A DNA stretch of 64,000 bases, taken from assembly GCF_017377735.1 (NCBI RefSeq), contig NZ_JAFVMH010000010.1:1-64000 (forward strand), written 5' to 3'. Numbering within the stretch: the stretch's first letter is position 1; each line of letters begins with the position of its first letter. This DNA comes from Acetobacter garciniae (GTDB lineage: Bacteria; Pseudomonadota; Alphaproteobacteria; Acetobacterales; Acetobacteraceae). Below, in pieces: positions 7,233 through 17,124 of the stretch. The notes beneath the pieces were generated by a model. It saw only the letters and a list, made by a program, of their open reading frames with translations, ran no database searches and was not told the origin of the DNA. The position numbers and the translations under genes are program-made.

Positions 7233-9047
7233 ATGACAACGACCATCGCTCCGGCCCCATCCGCCGCCCAGGCCACTGTTACCCTTCCGGGTGCGGAAGT
7301 GCTTTTGCGCGCATTGGTCGAGCAGGGGGTCGAGGTCATTTTCGGCTATCCTGGCGGCGCGGTGCTGCCGATTTACGACGCGCTGTTCCGCCAGAACCAT
7401 ATACGCCACATTCTGGTGCGGCACGAACAGGCGGCCGTGCACGCGGCGGAAGCCTATGCCCGTTCCACCGGCAAGGTTGGCGTGGTGCTGGTGACCAGCG
7501 GCCCGGGTGCCACCAACGCCGTGACCGGCCTGCTCGATGCGATGATGGACTCCATCCCGCTGGTGTGCCTGTCCGGGCAGGTGCCTACGGCCCTGATCGG
7601 TAACGACGCGTTTCAGGAAGCCGATACGACCGGCATTACCCGCCCGGTGACCAAATACAACTACCTGGTGCGCAGGCCCGAAGACCTGGCCCCCGCGGTG
7701 CATGAGGCCTTCGCCATTGCCCGCTCCGGCCGGCCCGGCCCCGTTCTGGTGGACCTGCCCAAGAATATCACGGTGGGGGATGCGCCTTATATAAGTGCGC
7801 AGGCGGTGACACCGCGCACCGGCAAGATCCGCACGACACCCGACCGCGCCGCCGTTTCCCGCGCCGTGGCCGCCATGAAGGCCGCCAGGCGGCCGCTGTT
7901 CTATATCGGCGGCGGCGTTATCAATTCCGGCCCGCAGGCGAGCGAGGCGCTGCGCAAGCTGGCGAAGCTGACGGGTTTTCCCGTGACATCGACCCTGATG
8001 GGCCTTGGCGCCTATCCGGCGACGGACAGCCAGTTCCTGGGCATGCTGGGCATGCACGGCACGTACGAGGCCAACCTGGCCACCCATGGCTGCGATGTGC
8101 TGGTGGCCCTTGGCAGCCGGTTCGACGACCGGGTGACGGGCCGCGTGAACGCGTTTTCGCCCGGCTCCTTCAAAATCCATGTGGATATCGATCCGTCGCA
8201 GATCAACAAGATCGTGCATGTGGATGAAGGCATCGTGGGCGACGTGGGCGAGACCATTGCCATGATGATCGAGGAATGGCTCAAGCCCCCGGCCTATGCC
8301 CATGCGGCGGACCTGACCGCCTGGTGGGCGCAGATCGAAGGCTGGCGCGCGCTGGACTGCCTGCGCTTCAAGCAGGACCAGGCCCCCGATGCCGTTATCA
8401 AGCCGCAGCAGGCGATCAGCCGTATTTTCGAACTGGGGCGCCAGACCGGGCGGGACATGTATGTCTCCACCGAGGTGGGGCAGCACCAGATGTGGGCGGC
8501 CCAGTTCTTCAAGTTCGACAAGCCCAATCGCTGGCTGACATCGGGCGGGCTGGGCACCATGGGCTACGGCCTGCCCGCGGCCGTTGGCGCGCAGGTGGCC
8601 CATCCCGATGCGCTTGTGATGGATATCGCGGGCGAGGCCTCGACCCTGATGAACATCCAGGAACTGGGCACGATCGCGCAGTACCGCCTGCCGGTTAAGA
8701 TCTTCATCATCAACAACCATTACATGGGCATGGTGCGCCAGTGGCAGGAACTGCTGCATGGTTCGCGCTATTCCGAAAGCTATAGCGATGCGCTGCCCGA
8801 TTTCGTGAAACTGGCGGAAAGCTTCCATGCCCGTGGCCTGCGCGTGACCCGGCTGGACCAGCTTGACGACACCATTCGCGAAGCCCTGGCCCATGACGGG
8901 CCGGTCATGGTGGATATCTGTGTTGCGGAAGGGGAAAACTGCTTTCCCATGATCCCGTCCGGGGCCGCGCATAACGAAATGATCCTTGGCCCCGAACAGG
9001 AAGACAGCGGGGCGCAGATCAGCCAGGAAGGGCAGATGCTGGTCTGA
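7233..9047 (+). CDS. ilvI: Acetolactate synthase, large (catalytic) subunit
   Basis: Thiamine-diphosphate enzyme that condenses two pyruvates to acetolactate, or pyruvate with 2-oxobutyrate, the first common step of Val/Leu/Ile synthesis. It is 604 aa from the ATG at 7233, which is preceded by GAGAGGA; an in-frame ATG at 7197 lacks a site. The catalytic Glu lies in RHEQAAVHAA (Glu65). The ThDP/Mg motif reads DIAGEASTLMN rather than the common GDG/GDA form, a variation I believe occurs in alphaproteobacterial enzymes. The C-terminal GMVRQWQELLH segment is typical. The regulatory subunit follows after 68 bp and ilvC after that, forming an operon. The E. coli name ilvB would be equally valid. 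Confidence 0.95.
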   Translation: MTTTIAPAPSAAQATVTLPGAEVLLRALVEQGVEVIFGYPGGAVLPIYDALFRQNHIRHILVRHEQAAVHAAEAYARSTGKVGVVLVTSGPGATNAVTGLLDAMMDSIPLVCLSGQVPTALIGNDAFQEADTTGITRPVTKYNYLVRRPEDLAPAVHEAFAIARSGRPGPVLVDLPKNITVGDAPYISAQAVTPRTGKIRTTPDRAAVSRAVAAMKAARRPLFYIGGGVINSGPQASEALRKLAKLTGFPVTSTLMGLGAYPATDSQFLGMLGMHGTYEANLATHGCDVLVALGSRFDDRVTGRVNAFSPGSFKIHVDIDPSQINKIVHVDEGIVGDVGETIAMMIEEWLKPPAYAHAADLTAWWAQIEGWRALDCLRFKQDQAPDAVIKPQQAISRIFELGRQTGRDMYVSTEVGQHQMWAAQFFKFDKPNRWLTSGGLGTMGYGLPAAVGAQVAHPDALVMDIAGEASTLMNIQELGTIAQYRLPVKIFIINNHYMGMVRQWQELLHGSRYSESYSDALPDFVKLAESFHARGLRVTRLDQLDDTIREALAHDGPVMVDICVAEGENCFPMIPSGAAHNEMILGPEQEDSGAQISQEGQMLV

Positions 9048-9115
9048 ACGCCACGGGGTGCCCGGTGCACCCCATGTTTGTCTTCCGTCTGGCCTGATTT
9101 GGGGAATTCTGGGTA

Positions 9116-9634
9116 ATGCAGCACGAAATTTCCGGCTCTGCCGTGATATCGCTTCTGGTGGACAATGAAAGCGGCGCCCTGGCCCGCATTGTCGAACTGT
9201 TTTCTGGGCGGGGCTACAATATCCAGAGCCTGACAGTCGCCCCGGTGGATGAGATCGGGGCGATCTCGCGGGTCAATATCGTAACCACGGGCACGCCTTC
9301 GGCCATAGGCCAGGTCAAGGTGCAGATCGAACGCCTGGTCCCGGTCTCACGCGTGGTGAACCTGAGCGCACAAGGCCCGCATGTCGCGCGGGAAATGGCG
9401 TTGGTGAAGGTCGTATCCTCGGGCGAGCCCCGCACGGAAGCCCTGCGCATTGCCGAGGCCTTTCGCGCCCGGGCCGTGGATACGACAGCCACGTCCTTTG
9501 TTTTCGAACTGACCGGCTCGACCGACAAGCTGGACAGTTTCATCGAGCTGATGCGTCCGCTCGGGCTGGTCGAGGTCTCACGCACGGGCGTGGCTTCCAT
9601 CTGCCGGGGACCGCAGACAATTCAGAATTTCTGA
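9116..9634 (+). CDS. ilvN: Acetolactate synthase, small (regulatory) subunit
   Basis: Regulatory partner of the preceding catalytic subunit, needed for full activity and valine feedback inhibition. It is 172 aa, typical of the family. An N-terminal ACT domain (about residues 5-77) contains SGALARIVELFSGRGYNI, with the Gly and Asn positions that form the valine site. The C-terminal half carries the TGSTDKLDSFIELMRPLG motif. It lies between ilvI and ilvC on the same strand. Often also named ilvH. Confidence 0.95.
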   Translation: MQHEISGSAVISLLVDNESGALARIVELFSGRGYNIQSLTVAPVDEIGAISRVNIVTTGTPSAIGQVKVQIERLVPVSRVVNLSAQGPHVAREMALVKVVSSGEPRTEALRIAEAFRARAVDTTATSFVFELTGSTDKLDSFIELMRPLGLVEVSRTGVASICRGPQTIQNF

Positions 9635-10714
<1,080 letters not shown>

Positions 10715-10748
10715 AGCCGTCCTGCCCCGCAAGGGCTGAGAACGCACG

Positions 10749-10786
10749 AAAAGGGCTCTCCCTCATCATGAGGGAGAGCCCTTTTT
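10749..10786 (+). terminator. Intrinsic terminator of the ilv operon
   Basis: A 13-bp perfect stem (AGGGCTCTCCCTC at 10752-10764, loop ATCAT, complementary arm at 10770-10782) is followed by a T-rich tract. The A-rich left flank lets it also work for minus-strand transcription. Confidence 0.95.
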
Positions 10787-10970
10787 CTTTCGGAACGGAA
10801 TAAAAGCCGGGACGATATCGGACAGCGTTCCAAAAGGCGGCTTCGCAGTCGCGACGGGGGTATCGGGGCAAGAAGCCAACGCATTCAGGCCCGAAAAGAC
10901 CCGCTCAGACCGATCTGGCTGGCTTTTGAAACAGGCGCTAAGTCAACGCGCCGGTTGCCCATGCAGGCCG

Positions 10971-11921
10971 TCAGGTTTTCTGGGCCTGGCTGGCCTGCCA
11001 TTTGGCGGCCTTGCGGGCTTTCTTGCGTTCAAGGCGTTCTTTCATGGCCATGTGTTCGTAGCGGATCCGCTGGCGGATCCAGTTCAGCATGCCCGATGCC
11101 GTAAGCACGAAAATACCCACGAAGGTCCAGCCATCCAGCGGCTGGTGGAACACCACGTAGCTCAGCACAACGCCCCAGACCATCTGGGTGTATTGCGGCA
11201 GGGCCACGCGGTTGGCGGGTGCGCGGGCCGTGGCCAGCATCATCAGCAACTGGCCAAGGGCTGCCAGGAACCCGTAGCCGAACAGATAGACCCATGCGGT
11301 TATGGTGGCGGGCCATGTCGCGTGCAGCCCCATCAGCAGGCCATTGCCCACCAGCGGGCCGATCAGGCTCGATCCGAACAGCGACAGGCGCACGGTTTCC
11401 TTGTCGGCCAGGCGATAGGCGATGACACTGCCCGCATTGGCGAAGGCCGCCACCAGCGCGCAGAGATGCCCCATATTGAGCGGGCGCACGCCAGGGCGCA
11501 GGACGATCAGCACCCCGATAAAGCCCAGCACGACCGCAAGCCAGGCCCATAGCGTGACTTTCTCCTTCAGCAGCACGACCGAGAGAATGGTGACGAAGAG
11601 CGGCATCAGGAACATCAGCGACAGCGCTTCGGGCATGGACAGCAGCATGAAGGCTTCCACGCTGGCGGCGGTGGCGACAAAGACGCAGGCCGCGCGCAAC
11701 ACCCACATGGCTTTCTTCTTGGGGCGGAACACGTCCAGATACGATTCATGCGGCTTTCGGATGAACGGCAGAATCAGAAAGCCGAAGACCCCGCCCGAAA
11801 ACGCGACTTCAAAGGGGTCCAGTTGCCCCGCCAGCAGCTTTGAAAAGGCGTCGCTGATCGAAAAGGAGGCATAAGCCCCCAATGCCAGCGCCATGCCGGA
11901 AATAAGAGTCCTGGGGTCCAT
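10971..11921 (-). CDS. EamA/DMT-family transporter
   Basis: A 316-aa inner-membrane protein with about ten hydrophobic segments in two repeats of the drug/metabolite transporter (EamA) fold. Examples are a first helix near MALALGAYASFSISDAFSK and the pair LAVVLGFIGVLIVLRPGV / AANRVALPQY. It ends in a basic Lys/Arg-rich cytoplasmic tail. The substrate cannot be inferred; family members export amino acids, nucleosides or other metabolites. The ATG at 11921 is chosen because the first transmembrane helix follows at once; the frame is open further upstream to 12020 with a non-membrane extension. No obvious operon partner. Confidence 0.88.
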   Translation of the reverse strand: MDPRTLISGMALALGAYASFSISDAFSKLLAGQLDPFEVAFSGGVFGFLILPFIRKPHESYLDVFRPKKKAMWVLRAACVFVATAASVEAFMLLSMPEALSLMFLMPLFVTILSVVLLKEKVTLWAWLAVVLGFIGVLIVLRPGVRPLNMGHLCALVAAFANAGSVIAYRLADKETVRLSLFGSSLIGPLVGNGLLMGLHATWPATITAWVYLFGYGFLAALGQLLMMLATARAPANRVALPQYTQMVWGVVLSYVVFHQPLDGWTFVGIFVLTASGMLNWIRQRIRYEHMAMKERLERKKARKAAKWQASQAQKT

Positions 11922-12182
11922 CGCCAAAAAACGCCATGTAGTGGAGGAACAAGAAACGGCAGCCCACATCCGCTTTACAAGCCGCTGCCGGTCCTTGGGG
12001 GGTCTTACGCACAACACCACGAAAATGAAAGCGGATTCCGTTCGCCATGCGTTCTGGCTGCATCAGCACTGTTCTGACACGATGGCGCATATGCGCGGCA
12101 GCCACGATAGAGACTGGTGTACGGGGGCGGTCTATTCCCCCGTTACCCGCGCTTTTACCGGTTCTGTTTTGCCGGCCATGTT

Positions 12183-13322
12183 TTATCGGGCTTGCGTGTA
12201 AGTCAGCCGGAAGAGCCTGCCGTGCATTTCATCGGAAATCAGCACCGAACCGTCGGGCAGGGGTTGCACATCCGCCGGGCGGGCCAGGGGCGTGCGCTCG
12301 CTCAACCCGTTGAGCAGCACGTTCTCGCCCACCGGCTTGCCACCCTGCATCGTCACGGCCACCACCCGGTAGCCGACAGGGGTGGAACTGTTCCACGATC
12401 CATGCTCGGCCACGATCAGGCTGCCGCGCAGGGCGGGGGGCAGCATGCTGCCTTCATAGAACCTCAGCCCCAGCGCCGCCACATGCGGGCCAAGGAGAAA
12501 GATCGGCGCGGTGTAGTCGGCGCAGGAATGGCCTGCGCCAAATTCGGGGTCTGGCAGGTCGCCCTGGTGGCAGTGCGGAAAGCCGAAATCCTGCCCCGGC
12601 CGGTCCAGCCGGTTGAGTTCATCGCTGGGTTTGGTATCGCCCATCCAGTCGCGGCCGTTATCGGTCAGGTATAGCGGGAAAGGGGCGGTGGCCCCTACGG
12701 GCCATGTCAGCCCCACGCTGTTGCGCAGCCCGAATGCAATATCCTCACGCTCGGTGCCATCGGCATTCATGCGCATCAGCTTGCCGAAATCATGCCCGGT
12801 TTCGCAGATATTGCACGGCGAACCAATGGGCACATACAGCTTGCCGTCAGGCCCGAAGGCAATAAACTTCCAGTAATGATCGCCTTCTTTCCACGGCAGG
12901 TGATCCGCTACCACCTCGGGGGCCGGCGGGCTGTCCAGGTGGTGCGCAATGTCGCGCAGCCGCACAATTCTGGTGGTGGCGGAAACAAAAAGATCGCCAT
13001 CGTGGAACGCCACACCCGCAGGGGCATCCAGGTCGCGGGCGATAATACGCACGCGTGCGGGTTTTTCGGGCTGGGCGGCATCCCACGATACGGCGTAAAC
13101 CACGCCTTCGCTCAGCGTGCCGACAAAGGCCAGACCCGGCGGGCCCAGTGCGATCTCCCGCGCGCCGGGCACCTGATCGCTCAGCACATTCAGGGTGAAG
13201 CCGGGGGGAACACTGGGCAGCGGACGGGCCTGCGCCATGCCTGTGGCGCAACAGGCAGCCAGCAGGGCGGCAGCCAGCCGGTGCGGCAGGACTGATCGTA
13301 TCTTTGACAACAGTCGCTCCAT
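12183..13322 (-). CDS. PQQ-type sorbosone/glucose dehydrogenase-like protein
   Basis: A periplasmic six-bladed beta-propeller protein of the glucose/sorbosone dehydrogenase family, 379 aa. These are soluble, usually PQQ-dependent sugar-aldehyde oxidising enzymes. The N-terminus is a signal peptide (Arg-Leu-rich region, then ALLAACCATGMAQA). Family segments include PAGVAFHDGDLFVS, GKLYVPIGSPCNIC, FGLRNSVGLTWP, DNGRDWMGD, FPHCH and VAEHGSWNSS. The ATG at 13322 is chosen because AAGGAGG lies six bases upstream. Acetic acid bacteria carry several such periplasmic oxidases, but the substrate of this one is unknown. It diverges from tas across a 290-bp region with a short tandem repeat. Confidence 0.87.
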   Translation of the reverse strand: MERLLSKIRSVLPHRLAAALLAACCATGMAQARPLPSVPPGFTLNVLSDQVPGAREIALGPPGLAFVGTLSEGVVYAVSWDAAQPEKPARVRIIARDLDAPAGVAFHDGDLFVSATTRIVRLRDIAHHLDSPPAPEVVADHLPWKEGDHYWKFIAFGPDGKLYVPIGSPCNICETGHDFGKLMRMNADGTEREDIAFGLRNSVGLTWPVGATAPFPLYLTDNGRDWMGDTKPSDELNRLDRPGQDFGFPHCHQGDLPDPEFGAGHSCADYTAPIFLLGPHVAALGLRFYEGSMLPPALRGSLIVAEHGSWNSSTPVGYRVVAVTMQGGKPVGENVLLNGLSERTPLARPADVQPLPDGSVLISDEMHGRLFRLTYTQAR

Positions 13323-13484
13323 TGTCATCCTCCTTCGCATGACCCGAAGGTGCGGCGTTGCGGTTCCACGCTTGGGCATGATGAACGATTGACCGCCCTG
13401 GCGGGTGGCACGGGCCTGACAGCGTGCCGGAAACGGGGTGCCGATTTCAAGGCTGTTCCGCCCGATGTGATGGGCCGGCACAGA

Positions 13485-13530
13485 CAAGGCAGGCGGGGCA
13501 AGGCAGGCGGGGCAAGGCAGGCGGGACAAG
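13485..13530. repeat. 14-bp tandem repeat, about 3.3 copies
   Basis: Units beginning CAAGGCAGGCGGGG lie at 13485-13498 and 13499-13512 (identical), at 13513-13526 (one change), and in a degenerate part copy after that. The array sits in the 290-bp divergent region between the dehydrogenase-like gene and tas, about 85 bp before the tas start. The remainder of the region shows nothing else I can name. Confidence 0.9.
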
Positions 13531-13612
13531 GGGGGCGGCCTTGAACATGGGCCCCATTGCTTCCATGATGGGAGACTTGTTTTTGAACGTAATTTTCAAT
13601 CGGGTCTCTCAC

Positions 13613-14659
13613 ATGAAACAGCGCGAACTCGGACGAACCGGTATTGCGGTCAGTGAAATCTGCCTGGGCACGATGACATTTGGCCAGCAGAACACCGAAG
13701 CCGAAGGCCATGCCCAGCTCGATCTCGCAGTGGATCGCGGCATCAATTTCATCGACACGGCTGAATTGTATGCCATTCCGCCCCGGGCCGAGACCTATGG
13801 GGCGACGGAAACCATTATCGGCAGTTGGCTCAAGGCGCGGGGCGGACGGGACAAGCTGGTGATCGCCAGCAAGGTGGTGGGGCGCAGCACGTCCCCCTGG
13901 TTTCGCCCCGGTGGGGAGGAAGCCCGGCTGACACCGCGCCAGATCCGCTACGCGCTGGAAGGCTCGCTGCGTCGGCTTGGCACGGATTACATCGACCTTT
14001 ACCAGCTTCACTGGCCGGATCGCCAGATTGGCCTGTTCGGCGCGGGCGGCACCACGTTCAGTGATATCGCGACTGCGGACGAAGTGCCGATAGAAGAAAC
14101 GCTGGCGGTTCTGGGTGATCTGGTATCCGAAGGCAAGATCCGCCATGTCGGCCTGTCGAACGAGACAGCCTGGGGCGTGTCGGAGTTTCTGGCGGCGTCC
14201 AGGACGGGCCTGCCGCGCGTGGTCTCCATCCAGAACGCCTATAACCTGATCAACCGCACGTTCGAAATCGGGCTTGCGGAAATGGCCCTGCGCGAAAAGG
14301 TGGGGCTTTTGGCCTATTCACCGCTGGCACAGGGGTATCTGACCGGCAAATACCTGAACGGCGCGCGCCCGGCCGGTGCCCGCACCACCTTGTTCAACCG
14401 TGGGCAGCGTTACGAAAAGCCGGGTGTGGACGATGCGATCGAGGCCTATCTGGCCCTGGCGCGGGCGGAAGGGATCGACCCGGTTCAGCTTGCCGTGGCG
14501 TTTGTGACATCGCGCCCGTTTGTTACGTCCAACATTATCGGGGCGACGAGTATCGAGCAGCTTCAGACCATTCTTGGCTCTGTCGATCTTGTCATTACCC
14601 CCGAACTGGAAGAGAAAATCAACGCCATCCATCAGGTGCATTCCAACCCCGCACCGTAA
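13613..14659 (+). CDS. tas: Aldo/keto reductase, Tas type
   Basis: NADP-dependent aldo/keto reductase of 348 aa, collinear with the E. coli Tas protein over its length. Shared segments include LGTMTFGQQN, INFIDTAELY, YIDLYQLHWPDR, VGLSNETAWGV, IQNAYNLINR and LTGKYLNGARPAGAR. The catalytic tetrad is present (Asp and Tyr in DTAELY, Lys in IASKVVG, His in QLHWPD). The physiological substrate is not known. The ATG at 13613 matches the family start, although the upstream ribosome-binding site is weak (an in-frame ATG 45 bases earlier follows TTCC). It ends just before a repeat element shared with two other intergenic regions. Confidence 0.9.
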   Translation: MKQRELGRTGIAVSEICLGTMTFGQQNTEAEGHAQLDLAVDRGINFIDTAELYAIPPRAETYGATETIIGSWLKARGGRDKLVIASKVVGRSTSPWFRPGGEEARLTPRQIRYALEGSLRRLGTDYIDLYQLHWPDRQIGLFGAGGTTFSDIATADEVPIEETLAVLGDLVSEGKIRHVGLSNETAWGVSEFLAASRTGLPRVVSIQNAYNLINRTFEIGLAEMALREKVGLLAYSPLAQGYLTGKYLNGARPAGARTTLFNRGQRYEKPGVDDAIEAYLALARAEGIDPVQLAVAFVTSRPFVTSNIIGATSIEQLQTILGSVDLVITPELEEKINAIHQVHSNPAP

Positions 14660-14722
14660 CGCGGCATCGTGCCGCAAGAAGGGCTATTTCAAAACTCGAC
14701 CCCGAAATATCGTGGTAATGCA

Positions 14723-14807
14723 TAAAAGTTTTTGGTGAAGCTTTTTTCAAAAAGCTTCAGGAAACGTCAATTTTTTTTGAAAAAAAGGCGACGTCCAGAA
14801 ACTTTTA
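14723..14807. repeat. Nested inverted-repeat intergenic element, copy 1
   Basis: An 85-bp element whose ends (TAAAAGTTTTTGG on the left; complement near CAGAAACTTTTAA on the right) pair. An inner hairpin GAAGCTTTTTTC...AAAAAGCTTC follows the left arm. It lies between the convergent tas and ArsR-methyltransferase genes. It is probably a bidirectional terminator that belongs to a repeat family (see copies at 23798 and 30379). Confidence 0.9.
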
Positions 14808-14867
14808 ACATTCCTGTAAGCACTCTTGTCGGTGGCGCGGGTTGTTTCAGTGGCATGCAAGGTTCTG

Positions 14868-15797
14868 TCACGGGCTTTGGCGCAGCCCCAGCCAGAGCAT
14901 GACATGCAATGCGCCCTGCAGTTCCACGGAGCGGGTTTTTTCAAAACCGGCATCGGCCAGCCAGCTGCGCATCTGCGTGTCGGAAAAGCCCAGCCATGCA
15001 TGGGCCGCGCGTTCGCGCAGGTCCTGGCGGTTATGGGTCAGAAAATCGACCACCAGCAGCCGCCCGCCCGGTGCCAGCACGCGGGCGGCCTCTGCAATGG
15101 CGGCTGCGGGGTGCTGCGCGTAATGGAGCACCTGGTGCATGATGGCGGTATCGACCGTCTGCGCGGGCAGGGGCAGGGCGTATAGATCGCCCTGGCGCCA
15201 TTCCACGCGAATGGCGGGGTTTTCATCCAGCTTGGACCGCGCCAGCCGCAGCATGCTTGGGCTGCGGTCAACACCAATCGCGTTTTCGGCCTGGCCCCCC
15301 AGCAATTCGATCATCCGCCCCGTGCCGGTGCCGATGTCAAGCAGCCGGCCCGTGGGCCAGGGGGCCAGCAGGCGCAGGATATCGGCTTCAACATCCGCTT
15401 CGGGCACATGCAGGGACCGCAGGGCGTCCCATTGTGTGGCGTGGGTTTCGAACCAGTCTTCGGCCTCCATCGCGCGTACTGATCTGACAGCTGCCAGCCG
15501 GGCATGGTCGGCCACGCGTTCTGGCACGGGTTCGCGGTCCCACGCATGCAGGGCCGCAAGGGCCGGGGCGGTGATTGCCCTGTCCCCGAGCGAGAGGAAC
15601 ACCCAGTTGCCTTCCTTGCGGCGGACGATCAGTCCCGCCTGATCCATGATCTTGATATGGCGCGATACACGCGGCTGGCTCTGGCCCAGCACGTGCGCAA
15701 GTTCGCCAACCGAAAGCTCCATTTCATGCAGGAGCAGGAGAATTCTCAGGCGCGTGGGGTCGGCCAGGGCCTGGAAAAGGGTTACGGCTTGGGTCAT
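14868..15797 (-). CDS. ArsR-family regulator fused to a SAM-dependent methyltransferase (SahR type)
   Basis: A 309-aa two-domain protein. Residues 1 to about 85 form an ArsR winged helix (FQALADPTRLRILLLLHE; recognition helix around QSQPRVSRHIKIM). Residues about 110-309 form a class I methyltransferase with the SAM motif LLDIGTGTGR (152-161) and LAPGGRLLVVDF. It has no metal-binding cysteines. This architecture, next to methionine-cycle genes, matches the SahR-type regulators of Proteobacteria, which respond to S-adenosylhomocysteine; that is family knowledge, not shown here. It diverges from metF, the likely target. A palindrome begins 10 bases upstream of its ATG. No ribosome-binding site is evident and a TATATA sits very close, so the mRNA may be nearly leaderless. 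Confidence 0.88.
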   Translation of the reverse strand: MTQAVTLFQALADPTRLRILLLLHEMELSVGELAHVLGQSQPRVSRHIKIMDQAGLIVRRKEGNWVFLSLGDRAITAPALAALHAWDREPVPERVADHARLAAVRSVRAMEAEDWFETHATQWDALRSLHVPEADVEADILRLLAPWPTGRLLDIGTGTGRMIELLGGQAENAIGVDRSPSMLRLARSKLDENPAIRVEWRQGDLYALPLPAQTVDTAIMHQVLHYAQHPAAAIAEAARVLAPGGRLLVVDFLTHNRQDLRERAAHAWLGFSDTQMRSWLADAGFEKTRSVELQGALHVMLWLGLRQSP

Positions 15798-15806
15798 GGA
15801 TCATTC

Positions 15807-15828
15807 TATATAACTATAACCTTATATA
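15807..15828. promoter_or_regulatory. Candidate operator for the ArsR-methyltransferase regulator
   Basis: TATATAA (15807-15813), an 8-bp spacer and TTATATA (15822-15828) form a perfect-armed 22-bp palindrome, in an otherwise GC-rich region. It begins 10 bases before the regulator's start codon and ends 10 bases before the metF -35 hexamer. Binding there could repress both genes. Confidence 0.6.
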
Positions 15829-15838
15829 CACAATCAGT

Positions 15839-15867
15839 TTGACAGGATGATCTGGTTAGTTTTATCT
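15839..15867 (+). promoter_or_regulatory. Near-consensus promoter reading toward metF
   Basis: TTGACA (15839-15844), a 17-bp spacer and TTATCT (15862-15867) form a near-consensus sigma-70 promoter. Transcription would start near 15874 and give metF a 5' leader of about 258 nt. This leader can fold locally, for example GCGGT...ACCGC around a GATGCATC core near 15955-15977. It matches no riboswitch class I know. Confidence 0.6.
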
Positions 15868-16131
15868 GCCCTTCGCCAGGGTTGTCCGTGCATGGGCAAG
15901 GCAGGGGCGGAGCAGTCTTGCCACGGTCCTTGAACGGGGTGTGACGGCGCGTGCGGTGCGGATGCATCGGACCGCGCAGTGACGTCCCGCCGGGCAGATC
16001 TGGCTCAACCCCGATTGCGGGCGCAAGACCCGTCAATGGGCCGCAGTTGAACCCACCCTTGTCATCAGGATTGGGGCAGCCAGCACCCTGCGCCCGGGCC
16101 GGCGTGCAAACAGCAGTAAGAGAAAACAGAC

Positions 16132-17058
16132 ATGACAGACTCCCCCAGCCCTATCGTGCCGCCTGCGACTGCCCGCGTTTCTTTCGAGTTTTTTCCACCC
16201 CGTTCGGACGAGGCGGAAAAAACCCTGATGGGAACAGCGCAAAAGCTTGCGGCATTCGGGCCGGAGTTTGTTTCCATGACCTATGGTGCAGGTGGTTCCA
16301 CGCGGGAGCGGAGCCTGCAGGCCGCAGCCGCGCTGGTGCGTGCCACGGGTACCCCCGTGGCGGGGCACCTGACCTGCGTGGGCGCTTCCCGGGAGGAGGT
16401 GAATGCCGTTGCCCGTGCCTATTGGGACTGCGGCATTCGCCATATTGTCGCGCTGCGGGGGGATGCAGCCGAACCGGGGTCGGCCTTTACGCCCCACCCG
16501 GCGGGGTATCGCAATGCGGCTGAACTGGTGGCGGGGCTGCGGGCCATCGCCCCTTTTGAAATTTCAGTCGCCGCTTATCCCGAAACCCACCCCGAGGCCG
16601 CAAGCCCGCAGGCCGATCTCGATAACCTGCGCCGCAAGCTGGATGCGGGGGCCACGCGCGCCATCACGCAGTTCTTTTTCACGCCCGAGACATTCCTGCG
16701 CTTTCGCGACAAGGCTGCGGGTGCGGGCATTACAGCCCCGATCGTGCCGGGTATCCTGCCCATCGCCAATGTCGCCCAGGCCCGCCGCTTTGCCGCGCAG
16801 TGTGGCGCGCATATGCCGCCCGAACTCCTGCGCCAGCTCGACGGGCTGGATGCGGACCCGCCCTTGCGGGCCGAAGTCACGACCGCCATCGCCGCCCAGC
16901 TATGCGCCACATTGCGCCGGCACGGGGTGGAGGATTTTCATATCTATACGCTCAACCGCGCTCTCTCCAGCGCGGCCCTGTGCCGCCTGCTCGGCCTGCC
17001 CGCGGCCAGTGCCGCGCAAAGCACGGCTGGCCGTGCCCGGCAGGTGGTGCAGGCCTGA
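16132..17058 (+). CDS. metF: 5,10-methylenetetrahydrofolate reductase
   Basis: FAD-dependent reductase that makes 5-methyltetrahydrofolate for methionine synthesis. It is 308 aa, the usual bacterial length. Typical segments are [51 protein letters not shown] and the TQFFF motif of the folate site. The ATG at 16132 has a modest AAGAGAA site. The gene stands divergent from the ArsR-methyltransferase gene and is likely under its control, with a long leader. It is convergent with the csoR-type gene, 66 bp downstream. Confidence 0.95.
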   Translation: MTDSPSPIVPPATARVSFEFFPPRSDEAEKTLMGTAQKLAAFGPEFVSMTYGAGGSTRERSLQAAAALVRATGTPVAGHLTCVGASREEVNAVARAYWDCGIRHIVALRGDAAEPGSAFTPHPAGYRNAAELVAGLRAIAPFEISVAAYPETHPEAASPQADLDNLRRKLDAGATRAITQFFFTPETFLRFRDKAAGAGITAPIVPGILPIANVAQARRFAAQCGAHMPPELLRQLDGLDADPPLRAEVTTAIAAQLCATLRRHGVEDFHIYTLNRALSSAALCRLLGLPAASAAQSTAGRARQVVQA

Positions 17059-17124
17059 ACGCACATGGCGGGGCCGGGCTGTGCTCCCCGCCTGCGGCGT
17101 CAGGTGTTACGAAAACCTGATGTA

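Noticed and set aside
6489..8972. 827-aa minus-strand open frame opposite miaA and ilvI
   Set aside because: It lies antisense to two well-identified genes and shows no domain.
15874..16131. Known riboswitch (SAM, SAH, cobalamin or THF) in the metF leader
   Set aside because: None of the conserved core motifs of these classes is present by eye; only generic hairpins are seen.
17059..17124. Weak inverted repeats between metF and csoR as a terminator
   Set aside because: TCAGGT...ACCTGA and a GCGGGG/CCCCGC pair are present but without a T run in either direction.
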